Positions 8,354-16,889 of a DNA stretch of 39,033 bases are shown one piece after another; position 1 is the first letter of the stretch; each line of letters opens with the position of its first letter. The notes below the pieces were generated by a model. That model was given only the letters and a program-made list of their open reading frames with translations, was not told the DNA's origin and made no database searches. The translations under genes and the position numbers were made by a program. Where the stretch lies: positions 1 to 39,033 of the forward strand of contig CAIOSO010000081.1 in assembly GCA_903860985.1 (NCBI GenBank). Reading direction: 5' to 3'. The stretch comes from an uncultured Flavobacteriales bacterium (lineage in GTDB: Bacteria; Bacteroidota; Bacteroidia; Flavobacteriales_D; Crocinitomicaceae).

Positions 8354-9724
8354 ATGAAAAGCATCCTGTTTCTCGCTTTGTTTCTCGCTCAATTTTGTCA
8401 CGCACAAGTGAGCATCGGTCACACCACACTCACATTTAACGACCCAACGCGTTCAGGTGGAGTCGGTTCAGGTGGAGGACCCGGAAGACAGATTCAAACG
8501 GAAATCTATTATCCAGCAACGTCTGCGGGAACAAGTACGCCTGTCGCTAGCGGTGAATTTCCAATCATCGTTTTTGGACATGGTTTCGCGATGACGTGGG
8601 ACGCCTACTCCAACATCTGGGAACACTATGTTCCGCGTGGATACATCATGGCTTTCGTTCGGACGGAAAGCAGTTTGTTTCCCTCACCAAGTCACGGAGA
8701 TTTTGGTTTGGACTTGAAATTGGTCGCACAAAAAATGTTGGAACTGCAAACGACAAACGCACTTTTCCAAAACCATATTTACCCAAAAGTGGGAATCATG
8801 GGACATTCTATGGGAGGCGGCGCTTCATTTTTAGCGGCAGATAACAACACATCCATTCATGCATTAATCGGACTCGCTCCAGCGGAAACCAATCCATCGG
8901 CCATTGCTGTTGCACCGAATGTACAAGTTCCGAGCATTGTCTTTTCTGGAAGTTCGGATGGCGTTACTCCTCCATCACAACACCATATTCCCATGTACGA
9001 CGGTGTTACAAGTACGTGTAAATCCTTCGTGAGCATCATCGGTGGAGCACATTGTTACTTTGCGAACACGAACTTCAATTGTGATTTTGGGGAAAGTACT
9101 TCGTCAACAGGGATTAGCATCAGCCGTGCACAACAACAAAATACGGTCTACTCCATTTTAGATCCTTGGTTGGACTATAACTTGAAAGACATTTGCGCCG
9201 CATATGAAGCATCCCAACTGTATTTGGCAAGTACACCCGGAACAAACACTCAAACAACGTGTCCAAGCATTCCTGTGGTGGACATCACTCAAAATGGAAA
9301 CCTACTTCAAACAAGTACTCCCGGAAGTTCCTATCAATGGTTTCTAGATGGACAATTGATTCCAGGAGCCTTTGCAGATTTCTACGAATTAGGTCCAAAT
9401 GCTACAGGCGTTTACACCGTTCAAGTGAGCTTTCCTTTCGGTTGTGCTGTGAGTCCGAATCTAAACATTGTTGGACTAGAAAACATCTTTTCAGATTTAA
9501 TTACCATTTCTCCGAATCCATGTAAGGAATTCCTCACAATTACCACGAAAAGCACCGAAGTGATGAAGGCAACGATACTGAATATTCAGGGTCAGAAAAT
9601 AAAATCATTCGATCTTCCAAACAGCACAAACGTCATTAAATTAACGGATTTAAGTCCCGGGGTATATTGGGTTCAAGTGGAACTATTCAATCATTTATTT
9701 AGACAAAAATGCATCATCGAATAA
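8354..9724 (+). CDS. Secreted PETase/dienelactone-hydrolase-like alpha/beta hydrolase with T9SS tail
   Basis: A 456 aa exported serine hydrolase. It has a signal peptide (residues 1-18, ending CHAQ) and a catalytic domain at about 20-290. The nucleophile elbow is GHSMGGG, near residue 154. A probable acid lies in SGSSDGVTPPSQHHIP and the histidine in GGAHCYF. The run from MGHSMGGGAS through GLAP to the SDGVTPPSQH loop resembles bacterial cutinase/PETase-type polyesterases. A short Ig/PKD-like stretch (SYQWFLDGQLIPGA) precedes a type A Por-sorting tail (ISPNPCKEFLTI through SPGVYWVQVE). It should therefore act outside the cell or on its surface as an esterase or lipase; the true substrate cannot be read from sequence. 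Confidence 0.82.
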   Translation: MKSILFLALFLAQFCHAQVSIGHTTLTFNDPTRSGGVGSGGGPGRQIQTEIYYPATSAGTSTPVASGEFPIIVFGHGFAMTWDAYSNIWEHYVPRGYIMAFVRTESSLFPSPSHGDFGLDLKLVAQKMLELQTTNALFQNHIYPKVGIMGHSMGGGASFLAADNNTSIHALIGLAPAETNPSAIAVAPNVQVPSIVFSGSSDGVTPPSQHHIPMYDGVTSTCKSFVSIIGGAHCYFANTNFNCDFGESTSSTGISISRAQQQNTVYSILDPWLDYNLKDICAAYEASQLYLASTPGTNTQTTCPSIPVVDITQNGNLLQTSTPGSSYQWFLDGQLIPGAFADFYELGPNATGVYTVQVSFPFGCAVSPNLNIVGLENIFSDLITISPNPCKEFLTITTKSTEVMKATILNIQGQKIKSFDLPNSTNVIKLTDLSPGVYWVQVELFNHLFRQKCIIE

Positions 9725-9793
9725 GGAATACTCGAGTGTAAAAGCTTTTTGTTGCGAACTATTCATTAAATTCGGGAACTCTTATTGAAACAC

Positions 9794-12127
9794 ATGTTAA
9801 AAAAACTACTTTTCCTCTTCATTGCCTTTGTTGGATTCAGCACCTTTGCCCAAGACTTTTCCATCCGTGGATTCGTTTATGACGACGCCAACATGGAACC
9901 GCTCAGCGATATTAAAGTGAAATTATTGAAAATGGATAGCTCCGTTATTGCAGGGGCATTTACCAATTTAAACGGTGGATTCTTAATCCCCAAATTATCG
10001 AGAGGTTCATACATTGTCAAAGTAGAAACTGGTGGATTCAAGAAAACCTTTGTGAATGTGGTGATGAACGACAAGCAAAAAATTTATGACCTTCAATTTA
10101 AATTAATTCGCAGCTCTCAAGATTACAAAGAAGTTGTTGTAGACCTTGGGAAAAAAGAAAAGAAAAATGAGGTGCTTATTGGTACCTTGAAATACAACAA
10201 AGAAGGATTAGAACGCATTCCTGTGCACGGTGGTGAAAATGACATTGTTGGTGCGATCAGTGTGACACCGGGTGTTGTGACAACAGGTGACCAAGGTGGA
10301 CAATTATACGTCCGAGGTGGAACACCCATTCAAAACAAAGTATTACTTGATGGAATGACCATTTACAATCCATTTCACTCCATTGGTTTCTTTTCCATTT
10401 TTGAAACAGAATTAGTGAAAAACGTCGATGTCTATACTGGTGGATTCGAGTCAAAATACGGAGGACGCGTTTCATCCGTGATGGACATTACTTACCGAGA
10501 CGGGAATAGAAAACAATTCGGAGGACGCGTTTCAGCCTCTCCATTCTTAGCGAAAATGGTCTTAGAAGGACCGATTGGCAAAGCAACAAAGGAAAAAGCA
10601 GCGCCAGGATCTTATGTGTTCTCTGCAAAACACAGTTTATTAGATTACACCTCGAAAACCTTGTATCCGAAAGTCAATGACGGAAATGGACTTCCATTTA
10701 ATTTTACCGATTTGTATGGAAAAGTGACCTTTAATGCAGAAGGCGGGACAAAGGTGAGTGCCTTTGGATTCCACAACCAAGATTCCGTCAATTACGATGT
10801 AGCCAATTTACGTTGGGATGCTTCAGGTGGCGGTGTAAACTTTTTAATGGTTCCCTCTGGATCTCCTTTGTTCGTTCGTGGACATGTGAATGGAAGTAAT
10901 TATCAAACAACCTTTGCGGAAACAGCCCAAGAACCGCGCTATTCTAAAATTGGCGGTTTTGACTTAGGCTTTGATTTTAGTTATTTCCTTAAAAACGAAA
11001 GTGAATTGAGCTACGGTTTCAACATCAATGGATTTAATACGGAGTTTGTCACGTACAACGAAGCCAAACGAAAAATTGAAGCCACGAATTTTACCACAGA
11101 AATTGGTAGCTACATCAATTACCGACATGTTGGAAGAAGATGGGTAATTCAACCAGGACTTCGCGTTCAAGTGTATGCGTCTTTAAATACCATTTCACCT
11201 GAACCTCGACTTGGATTGAAATACAATGCGAATGAAAACCTACGTTTTAAATTCTCGGGAGGACGCTTTTCCCAGAACTTTACATCAGCTTCTTCTGATA
11301 AAGATGTAGTGAACTTATTTAATGGACTTCTATCTGCACCTACAAACGTACAAGAACAATTTGTGACACAATTCCAAAACGTGAAGAATACAAAGAACGG
11401 TTTGCAATATGCGTGGCATGCCATCTTTGGTTTGGAATATGATTTAGGTAAATTGTGGTCCTTTAATATTGAAGGATATTACAAGTACTTTAATCAGTTG
11501 AGTAACATCAATCAGAACAAACTTTACAACGATGTATCTCAATTCGAATTAATCGATGATGTATTCAAAAAGGATTTCATTATCGAATCTGGTCAATCGT
11601 ATGGCGTGGATGTATTAGCAAAATATAGCAAGGATCGCATTTTCTTCTGGGCAGTTTATTCCTATGGAAAAAACACCCGTTGGGACGGATTCTCCACCTA
11701 CGCTCCTGTATTTGACCGACGACACAATTTAAATTTAGTAGGGTCGTATCAAATGGGTAAAAAGAAAGACATGGAATTCAATATTCGTTGGAATCTTGGT
11801 TCAGGCTTACCCTTTACTCCGAACGCTGGAAATTACCAAGCAGAAACATTCGCTAATGGTGTTACCTCAAACTACGTAACGAATAATCCTTCATACATCA
11901 CCATGTTACTTGGAACTTTTAATTCACAACGTTTACCATACTACCATCGCTTGGATATTACCTTTAAAAAGCACTTTAAATTCGAAAACGAAGATGTATT
12001 GGAAATGATTGCGAGTGTGACAAATGTCTACAACAGAAACAACATCTTCTATATCAACCGCGTAACAGGTAAACAGATTTATCAGTTCCCTGTTTTACCA
12101 AGTTTCGGATTGAATTATAAATTCTAA
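9794..12127 (+). CDS. TonB-dependent outer-membrane receptor with carboxypeptidase-regulatory-like N-domain
   Basis: A 777 aa outer-membrane beta-barrel. I chose ATG at 9794 over an in-frame TTG three codons upstream because it gives a compact signal peptide (MLKKLLFLFIAFVGFSTFAQ). Residues about 22-105 form a CarboxypepD_reg-like Ig fold (IRGFVYDDANMEPLSDIKV, GGFLIPKLSRGSY). The plug follows, with GAISVTPGVVTTGDQGGQLY, VRGGTPIQNKVLLDG and SKYGGRVSSVMD. The remainder is barrel, ending in the aromatic residue F (LPSFGLNYKF) as required for BAM-mediated insertion. No SusD partner lies nearby, so this is a stand-alone receptor. The ligand is unknown. The next gene begins 6 bp downstream. Confidence 0.9.
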   Translation: MLKKLLFLFIAFVGFSTFAQDFSIRGFVYDDANMEPLSDIKVKLLKMDSSVIAGAFTNLNGGFLIPKLSRGSYIVKVETGGFKKTFVNVVMNDKQKIYDLQFKLIRSSQDYKEVVVDLGKKEKKNEVLIGTLKYNKEGLERIPVHGGENDIVGAISVTPGVVTTGDQGGQLYVRGGTPIQNKVLLDGMTIYNPFHSIGFFSIFETELVKNVDVYTGGFESKYGGRVSSVMDITYRDGNRKQFGGRVSASPFLAKMVLEGPIGKATKEKAAPGSYVFSAKHSLLDYTSKTLYPKVNDGNGLPFNFTDLYGKVTFNAEGGTKVSAFGFHNQDSVNYDVANLRWDASGGGVNFLMVPSGSPLFVRGHVNGSNYQTTFAETAQEPRYSKIGGFDLGFDFSYFLKNESELSYGFNINGFNTEFVTYNEAKRKIEATNFTTEIGSYINYRHVGRRWVIQPGLRVQVYASLNTISPEPRLGLKYNANENLRFKFSGGRFSQNFTSASSDKDVVNLFNGLLSAPTNVQEQFVTQFQNVKNTKNGLQYAWHAIFGLEYDLGKLWSFNIEGYYKYFNQLSNINQNKLYNDVSQFELIDDVFKKDFIIESGQSYGVDVLAKYSKDRIFFWAVYSYGKNTRWDGFSTYAPVFDRRHNLNLVGSYQMGKKKDMEFNIRWNLGSGLPFTPNAGNYQAETFANGVTSNYVTNNPSYITMLLGTFNSQRLPYYHRLDITFKKHFKFENEDVLEMIASVTNVYNRNNIFYINRVTGKQIYQFPVLPSFGLNYKF

Positions 12128-12133
12128 GTTTCG

Positions 12134-13366
12134 ATGTCTAAAATTGCCGCCTTCAAAGCCATTCGCCCAATTCGGGATAAGGTGCATTTGGTTGCTACTC
12201 GACCTTATTATTCCTACAAAAAAAATGTGCTGAAAGCAAAATTGGAAGATAATCCATTTACCTTCCTGCACATCATCAATCCGGAGTTTAGCACCGCTGT
12301 GAAAACCAAAGCCAATTCGATTGAACGATTTCAATTGGTGAAAACGCAATTCAACGATTTCCTGGATAAAGGAATTCTGATTCAAGATGCGGAAGAACAT
12401 TTGTACATCTACCGTCAATCAAAAGGAGATTTCTCGGTGATTGGAATCGTAGGTGGCGCGAGTGTGCAAGAGTACATCGATAACGACATCAAAAAACACG
12501 AGCAAACATTGACCCTCCGCGAAGAAGTTTTTACAAACTATCTAGACCATGTAGGATTCAACGCTGAACCGGTATTAATGACCTACGACCCTCAGTCTGG
12601 AATCAATAAACTCATTGAAAACGTGAGCACTGAACGTCCAGAATACGAGTTTACGACGACCGATTGCATCAAACATGAACTTTGGGTACTTTCGATTGCT
12701 CAAACCAAGGAATGTCAAACACTGTTCAAATCAGTGGATGCATTGTACATCGCTGACGGACACCACCGTTCGGCTTCCTCCGTTCGCTATGCTCAAATGA
12801 AAGCCGAACAAGGAACTGCAACTGCGGAAACGGGATACTTTTTAAGTTACATCGTGGCGAAAGACCAAGTGAAAATATTGGCTTTCCACCGCTTATTGAA
12901 AAGTTTGAACGGATTTACGAAAGATGAATTCGTTGCTGCCATGAGCGAATTAGGAAGCATGAAAGCCATTCCAAATGCTGCTGAACCAGAAAAAGAACAT
13001 CAATTCACCATTTGCATGGGAAATGACTGGTACCTTTTCGAACCAAATCATTCGTACATCAATGAATCGAATCCAGTAGAACAATTGGATTCCTTTATTC
13101 TCAGTGATTTAATTTTAAAACCCTTATTAGGCATCGTCGACCTAAAAACAAGCGATCAAGTGGAATTCGTTCCCGGAAATGAGTCCTTGTCTTCCATCGA
13201 AGATAAAATCAACTCCGGAAAGTTCGAAGTTGGATTTATCCTACATCCCGCAACCATTGACCAAGTCAAAGAAGTAGCGGATGCCGGAATGAACATGCCG
13301 CCAAAATCTACGTGGGTGGAACCGAAATTACGCAGTGGACTCACCATTTATCAATTGCACGTATGA
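12134..13366 (+). CDS. DUF1015 family protein
   Basis: A 410 aa soluble protein with the DUF1015 layout. The N-terminus is KIAAFKAIRPIRDKVHLVATRPYYSY, then NPFTFLHIINPE, YIYRQSKGDFSVIGIVGG, and the strongly conserved ADGHHRSASSVRYAQ motif near residue 215. DUF1015 genes are often found beside serine-biosynthesis genes in Bacteroidota. The DGHHR motif recalls the nucleotide-binding signature of ParB/sulfiredoxin-fold proteins, including free-serine kinases; that resemblance is my inference. Its stop overlaps the start of the YggS gene (ATGA), so the two are translationally coupled, which hints at a link with PLP-dependent amino-acid metabolism. No transmembrane segment or signal peptide is visible. 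Confidence 0.85.
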   Translation: MSKIAAFKAIRPIRDKVHLVATRPYYSYKKNVLKAKLEDNPFTFLHIINPEFSTAVKTKANSIERFQLVKTQFNDFLDKGILIQDAEEHLYIYRQSKGDFSVIGIVGGASVQEYIDNDIKKHEQTLTLREEVFTNYLDHVGFNAEPVLMTYDPQSGINKLIENVSTERPEYEFTTTDCIKHELWVLSIAQTKECQTLFKSVDALYIADGHHRSASSVRYAQMKAEQGTATAETGYFLSYIVAKDQVKILAFHRLLKSLNGFTKDEFVAAMSELGSMKAIPNAAEPEKEHQFTICMGNDWYLFEPNHSYINESNPVEQLDSFILSDLILKPLLGIVDLKTSDQVEFVPGNESLSSIEDKINSGKFEVGFILHPATIDQVKEVADAGMNMPPKSTWVEPKLRSGLTIYQLHV

Positions 13367-14022
13367 TTGCTGATCGAATCAACGAAATCACAGCCACACT
13401 TCCAGAAACCGTTGCGTTAATCGCTGTTTCCAAAACGAAACCTGTTAGCGATTTACAAGAAGCGTACGACGCTGGCCAACGTGCTTTCGGAGAAAACAAA
13501 GTACAAGAGTTGGTCGATAAAGCCGAAGCGCTGCCCAAGGACATTCACTGGCACCTCATCGGACACCTGCAAACCAACAAAGTCAAGTACATTGCTCCTT
13601 TTGTTCACTTGATTCACGCAGTGGACAGTTTGAAACTCTTGGTGGAAATCAATAAACAAGCAGAAAAAAACGAGCGAAGCATTGACGTGCTTTTGCAATT
13701 TCACATCGCACAAGAAGAAACCAAGTTCGGACTTTCATTGGAAGAAGCAGAGGAATTAATCGAAAGTGAGGCATTTCAATCCTGTCAAAACATTCGTGTG
13801 GTTGGCGTCATGGGAATGGCTTCGTTTGTAGAAGATGAACAACAAGTTCACCGTGAATTCCAGTCACTAAAAAGTATTTTTGATCAGTTGAAAGCAAGTA
13901 ACTTCAAGGATAACACTTATTTCAAGGAAATTTCCATGGGCATGTCCGGAGATTATCAAATCGCCATCGAAGAAGGAAGTAACATGATTCGTGTGGGAAG
14001 TTCGATTTTCGGCGGACGTTAA
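13363..14022 (+). CDS. YggS/PLPBP family pyridoxal-phosphate homeostasis protein
   Basis: A 219 aa alanine-racemase-N-like TIM barrel that binds PLP and buffers its free concentration, with no known catalytic activity in the family. I place the start at ATG 13363, which overlaps the preceding stop and gives MIADRINEITATLPE. A GTG 17 codons upstream is in frame but would add a non-conserved tail inside the previous gene. The PLP lysine is in LIAVSKTKPVSDL (about residue 27). Other family motifs are FGENKVQEL, WHLIGHLQTNKVK, VGVMGMASF and the phosphate-binding SMGMSGDY and IRVGSSIFG. It converges with the M16 peptidase gene, the two stop codons overlapping by 4 bp. Confidence 0.93.
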   Translation: MIADRINEITATLPETVALIAVSKTKPVSDLQEAYDAGQRAFGENKVQELVDKAEALPKDIHWHLIGHLQTNKVKYIAPFVHLIHAVDSLKLLVEINKQAEKNERSIDVLLQFHIAQEETKFGLSLEEAEELIESEAFQSCQNIRVVGVMGMASFVEDEQQVHREFQSLKSIFDQLKASNFKDNTYFKEISMGMSGDYQIAIEEGSNMIRVGSSIFGGR

Positions 14023-15260
14023 TCCTGTTCTACGCCAAAAATCAAGGAAGAAATCGAATCCTTTGCCAAGTATTCATTCGTTAAGCGCAAGATATCTGCT
14101 CCCGTGATTTTATCAATTCCTTGGTGAATTTCTTGAATCGTATCGATTTGATTAAACGCCAACATGCTTTTCCCAAGTCCTTGCATAAGTCCGGCATTGA
14201 CATCCATTCCCAAAGCCATTTGACCTTTGAACTGTTGTTTCGCACGCGTTAATTGCAGCGAACTCAATTCCTTGGATCGAAATTTCACCAATTCTTTGTC
14301 AATTAAGTCCAAGGTACGGTTGATGTTTTTGTCCTCGCAACCGAAATAGATTTGCCAAAATCCAGAATCAACGAAGGAAGAATAACTCGCTTCCACCGTG
14401 TACGCCAAACCATATTTCTCACGGACCGACAAATTCAACTTGGAATTCAGTGCGGGTCCGCCAAGAATGTTAATCAGCAAGGACATCGCCATGCGGTCAT
14501 CATCTTTGTAACTCGGCGCGATTCCACCTAGAACGGCATGCGCTTGGTAATTCGCTTCTTTCACGTTGATTTGAAAAGGCGCATAGGAAGTAAAGGACAA
14601 GAAATCCGTGCGTGGCGCCGTTAACGGCATGTGACTCAAGGTCGCTTCCATCAATGGTTCCAATTTCTTGAAACTCATGTTTCCCACGTATGAAACCACC
14701 ATGTTATCAGCGGTGAAATACGCATTCACGTAGCGTTGTAAATCCGCTTGGGTAAAACTAGAAACGCTTTCTTTCGTTCCCAAAATGTTGTTTCCAAGTG
14801 GGTGATTTTTGAACAAATGTTCTTCGAAATCATCGAATATTTTGTCGCTAGGACTATCTAAATAGGAGTTGATTTCATCTAAAATCACTTCCTTTTCTTT
14901 CTCAATTTCTTTTTCAGGAAAAGTGGAGTTAATGGAAATATCCGCTAACAATTCCAAGGCTCTTTTCGTGTGTTCTTTGGAAAACGAAGCGTGCAAGCAC
15001 AGTTCTTCTTTCGCCGTGTAGGCATTCAACTCCCCGCCAACCGCATCAATCCGTGAGAGAATGTGCAAGGCATTTCGTGTCTTCGTTCCTTTAAACAAAC
15101 AATGTTCGAGGAAATGTGCCAATCCAACTTCGTGGGCTTGTTCGTAGCGTGATCCAGCCGAAAAGAAAAAGCCTAAATGCGCCACTTGATTGGGAACCTG
15201 CAAGTGAACCACTCGGATTCCATTCGACAAAACGTGACACGTGGGTTGAAATTTTCGCAT
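14019..15260 (-). CDS. M16 family zinc metallopeptidase (insulinase/processing-peptidase type)
   Basis: A 413 aa single-unit M16 peptidase of the short, mitochondrial-processing-peptidase-like class. The inverted zinc motif HxxEH is intact in GLAHFLEHCLFKGT (H49, E52, H53), and the downstream glutamate cluster EKEIEKEKEVILDEINSY carries the third ligand. The C-terminal half has the usual inactive domain (VREKYGLAYTVEASYSSF). There is no signal peptide, so it is probably cytoplasmic. It is last in a minus-strand operon; its ATG overlaps the pdxH stop by one base (TAATG). The substrate is unknown. Confidence 0.93.
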   Translation of the reverse strand: MRKFQPTCHVLSNGIRVVHLQVPNQVAHLGFFFSAGSRYEQAHEVGLAHFLEHCLFKGTKTRNALHILSRIDAVGGELNAYTAKEELCLHASFSKEHTKRALELLADISINSTFPEKEIEKEKEVILDEINSYLDSPSDKIFDDFEEHLFKNHPLGNNILGTKESVSSFTQADLQRYVNAYFTADNMVVSYVGNMSFKKLEPLMEATLSHMPLTAPRTDFLSFTSYAPFQINVKEANYQAHAVLGGIAPSYKDDDRMAMSLLINILGGPALNSKLNLSVREKYGLAYTVEASYSSFVDSGFWQIYFGCEDKNINRTLDLIDKELVKFRSKELSSLQLTRAKQQFKGQMALGMDVNAGLMQGLGKSMLAFNQIDTIQEIHQGIDKITGADILRLTNEYLAKDSISSLIFGVEQD

Positions 15261-15904
15261 TATGGATTTTTACGGATTTGTTTCCAGGTATTCTCATGGA
15301 ATTGAAACACCACTCGGTCGTGCAAGCGCGATGGACGTCCCTGCCAAAATTCGATGCTGGTTGCTTGAATCGCATATCCTCCCCAATGTGGTGGACGCGG
15401 GACCTCGTTTGGAAATTGACGGTCGTATTTCTCGAATGCAGCGATTAAGTCTTCGGCTTGTGCCAATTCGCTCGATTGTTGGGATGCCCAAGCACCCAGT
15501 TGACTTTCCCTTGGACGCGAAGCAAAATAGGCGTCGCTTACTTCCCCCGAAACTTTCTCAACCGTACCTTCGATGCGCAATTGACGCTGTAAACCAGGCC
15601 AAAAAAACAACATAGAAACATGTGGATGTGCGGCCATTTGTCGGCCCTTTTGACTCAAGTAATTCGTGTAAAAGACAAAACGTTCATCCTTCAATTCTTT
15701 CAAATAAACGATGCGCGAGCTCACTCCTTCCTCCGCAGTGGCGGTGCTGAGTACAAACGCATTCGCTTCCACTTCTCCGTTCTGCACTGCTTCATCGAAC
15801 CAGCGAGAAAAGGCGGTAAATGGATTCGAGCCAAGATCTGTCAACGATTCACCTTTGTCGAAATCGGCATGATTTTCACGGTATTTTTTCAACCATTCAC
15901 TCAT
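15260..15904 (-). CDS. pdxH: Pyridoxamine 5'-phosphate oxidase
   Basis: A 214 aa FMN-dependent oxidase that converts pyridoxine or pyridoxamine phosphate to PLP, the last step of B6 salvage. The family pattern is complete: NAFVLSTATAEEGVSSRIVYLK, then FYTNYLSQKGRQM, which binds FMN phosphate. SMLFFWPGLQRQLRIEG follows, then SRPRESQLGAWASQQS and the C-terminal PPHWGGYAIQATSIEFWQGRPSR(L)HDR. The usual terminal RL-x-P is replaced by IRKNP, a minor variation. It sits between DUF4494 (ATGA overlap) and the M16 peptidase (TAATG overlap), so all three are likely cotranslated. The PLP-buffering YggS protein is encoded just beyond on the opposite strand. Confidence 0.95.
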   Translation of the reverse strand: MSEWLKKYRENHADFDKGESLTDLGSNPFTAFSRWFDEAVQNGEVEANAFVLSTATAEEGVSSRIVYLKELKDERFVFYTNYLSQKGRQMAAHPHVSMLFFWPGLQRQLRIEGTVEKVSGEVSDAYFASRPRESQLGAWASQQSSELAQAEDLIAAFEKYDRQFPNEVPRPPHWGGYAIQATSIEFWQGRPSRLHDRVVFQFHENTWKQIRKNP

Positions 15905-16530
15905 TCGGCGTCCTCGTTGGAATACGTATCTTCCATTTCACTTGCTTCATCTGCATCTTCTTCCGCAGCATCCGATTCGAATACGTCTTCTTCGGTATCG
16001 TCGAAATCAGATCCAGCCGCAGAGAATACGGCGCGAACAGGTGTGTGTTCTTCGATGTCGTCTTCAACAGCGATTTTTTTCATAGCTGGACTCTGAACAT
16101 CTTCTTCGCGGTAAGGGAAAATCTCTACGATTGGAGAAGAAACGATGGAAGCAATCACGAAATCGATCATCATGGTCGACAAACTTTCCACCGTGCGCTC
16201 ATATGCTTCTTTCACGTTTGCTGCAGAAACCAAGAAGTTTTGAGAAACGGTTTTCGCTTTCTCCCCTTCTTCGTCCATGCGGTCGTAAGTCACCTTACAT
16301 TTGAACCACGTTTCAGTATCGTCGTATTGAAAAATATCATGTAAATCCGTTCGTGCAATTCCCGTTACTTGGAACTCACCACGAATGGTCGTACCCAATT
16401 CCTCATAGATACGCGCCTCTGCATCCGTAAAGGTCATGGCAGCTAATAAATAAGGTTCGGAAACACGTTTAAACGATCCGTTTTCTAATTGTTTTGTGTA
16501 TTTTACTTTAACGGTAAACCAACTATTCAT
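15901..16530 (-). CDS. DUF4494 protein with acidic C-terminal tail
   Basis: A 209 aa cytoplasmic protein. Residues 1-155 match DUF4494, a family largely confined to Bacteroidota: NSWFTVKVKYTKQLENGSFK, then YLLAAMTFTDAEARIYEEL, ETWFKCKVTYDRMDEEGEK and VKEAYERTVESLSTMMIDF. The last ~45 residues are very acidic and probably disordered (runs of D/E such as DFDDTEEDVFE and EEDADEASEMED). Function is unknown. It is first in the minus-strand operon and overlaps pdxH by ATGA. Association with vitamin B6 metabolism is an inference from position. Confidence 0.88.
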   Translation of the reverse strand: MNSWFTVKVKYTKQLENGSFKRVSEPYLLAAMTFTDAEARIYEELGTTIRGEFQVTGIARTDLHDIFQYDDTETWFKCKVTYDRMDEEGEKAKTVSQNFLVSAANVKEAYERTVESLSTMMIDFVIASIVSSPIVEIFPYREEDVQSPAMKKIAVEDDIEEHTPVRAVFSAAGSDFDDTEEDVFESDAAEEDADEASEMEDTYSNEDAE

Positions 16531-16549
16531 GAGGTAATTTTTTAGCTTA

Positions 16550-16582
16550 CAAAGATACTTGCTTTCAAGCGATTTACCTCAA
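16550..16582 (-). promoter_or_regulatory. Bacteroidota-type promoter for DUF4494-pdxH-M16
   Basis: On the minus strand TTGA (16582-16579) and TATCTTTG (16557-16550) form a -33/-7 pair with a 21 bp spacer. The -7 box is a perfect TAnnTTTG. The leader to the ATG at 16530 is about 15-20 nt. Confidence 0.6.
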
Positions 16583-16768
16583 TTGTTGATAACATTTCGT
16601 TTCAAAAGAAGTGGGGAGTTCGGAGTTTTTGGAATTCGATGTTCTGCCCACACCCCCTCGCGTTAAAAATTGCGTTAGTAAAAAAGATGCGGTAAGCTTC
16701 TTTCGTTTATCCCACCATAAAAAACCAATGAACACGAAAAAAGCTCTGCAATGAACCTCTTTGTTTTT

Positions 16769-16786
16769 TTTAGAACATGTACTAAG
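16769..16786. promoter_or_regulatory. Palindromic operator-like site, copy 1
   Basis: TTTAGAACATGTACTAAG is an 18-bp near-palindrome. It is followed by ATTGAAGCAAGGGC, which is nearly the same as the sequence after copy 3 at 20772. It lies 103 bp before the ATG of the T9SS gene at 16890. Confidence 0.6.
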
Positions 16787-16889
16787 ATTGAAGCAAGGGC
16801 TATTTTATCAAATGATTTAAATTTAATTTTAAACTATTAAAATCGATTGTTCTCAAACGAACCATCCAATTCACTTAACTAATCTAACC

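Larger units (their letters stand above)
16531..16889. other. Divergent intergenic region, 359 bp, no gene seen
   Basis: This gap separates the leftward DUF4494 operon from the rightward T9SS gene. It holds a good promoter for the DUF4494 side and one copy of the TTTAGAACATGT palindrome for the other side. The middle (about 16600-16760) has no plausible coding frame and no recognised RNA. Confidence 0.6.

Noticed and set aside
9785..9793. TTG start nine bases upstream for the TonB receptor
   Set aside because: ATG 9794 gives a better signal peptide; TTG is a rare start.
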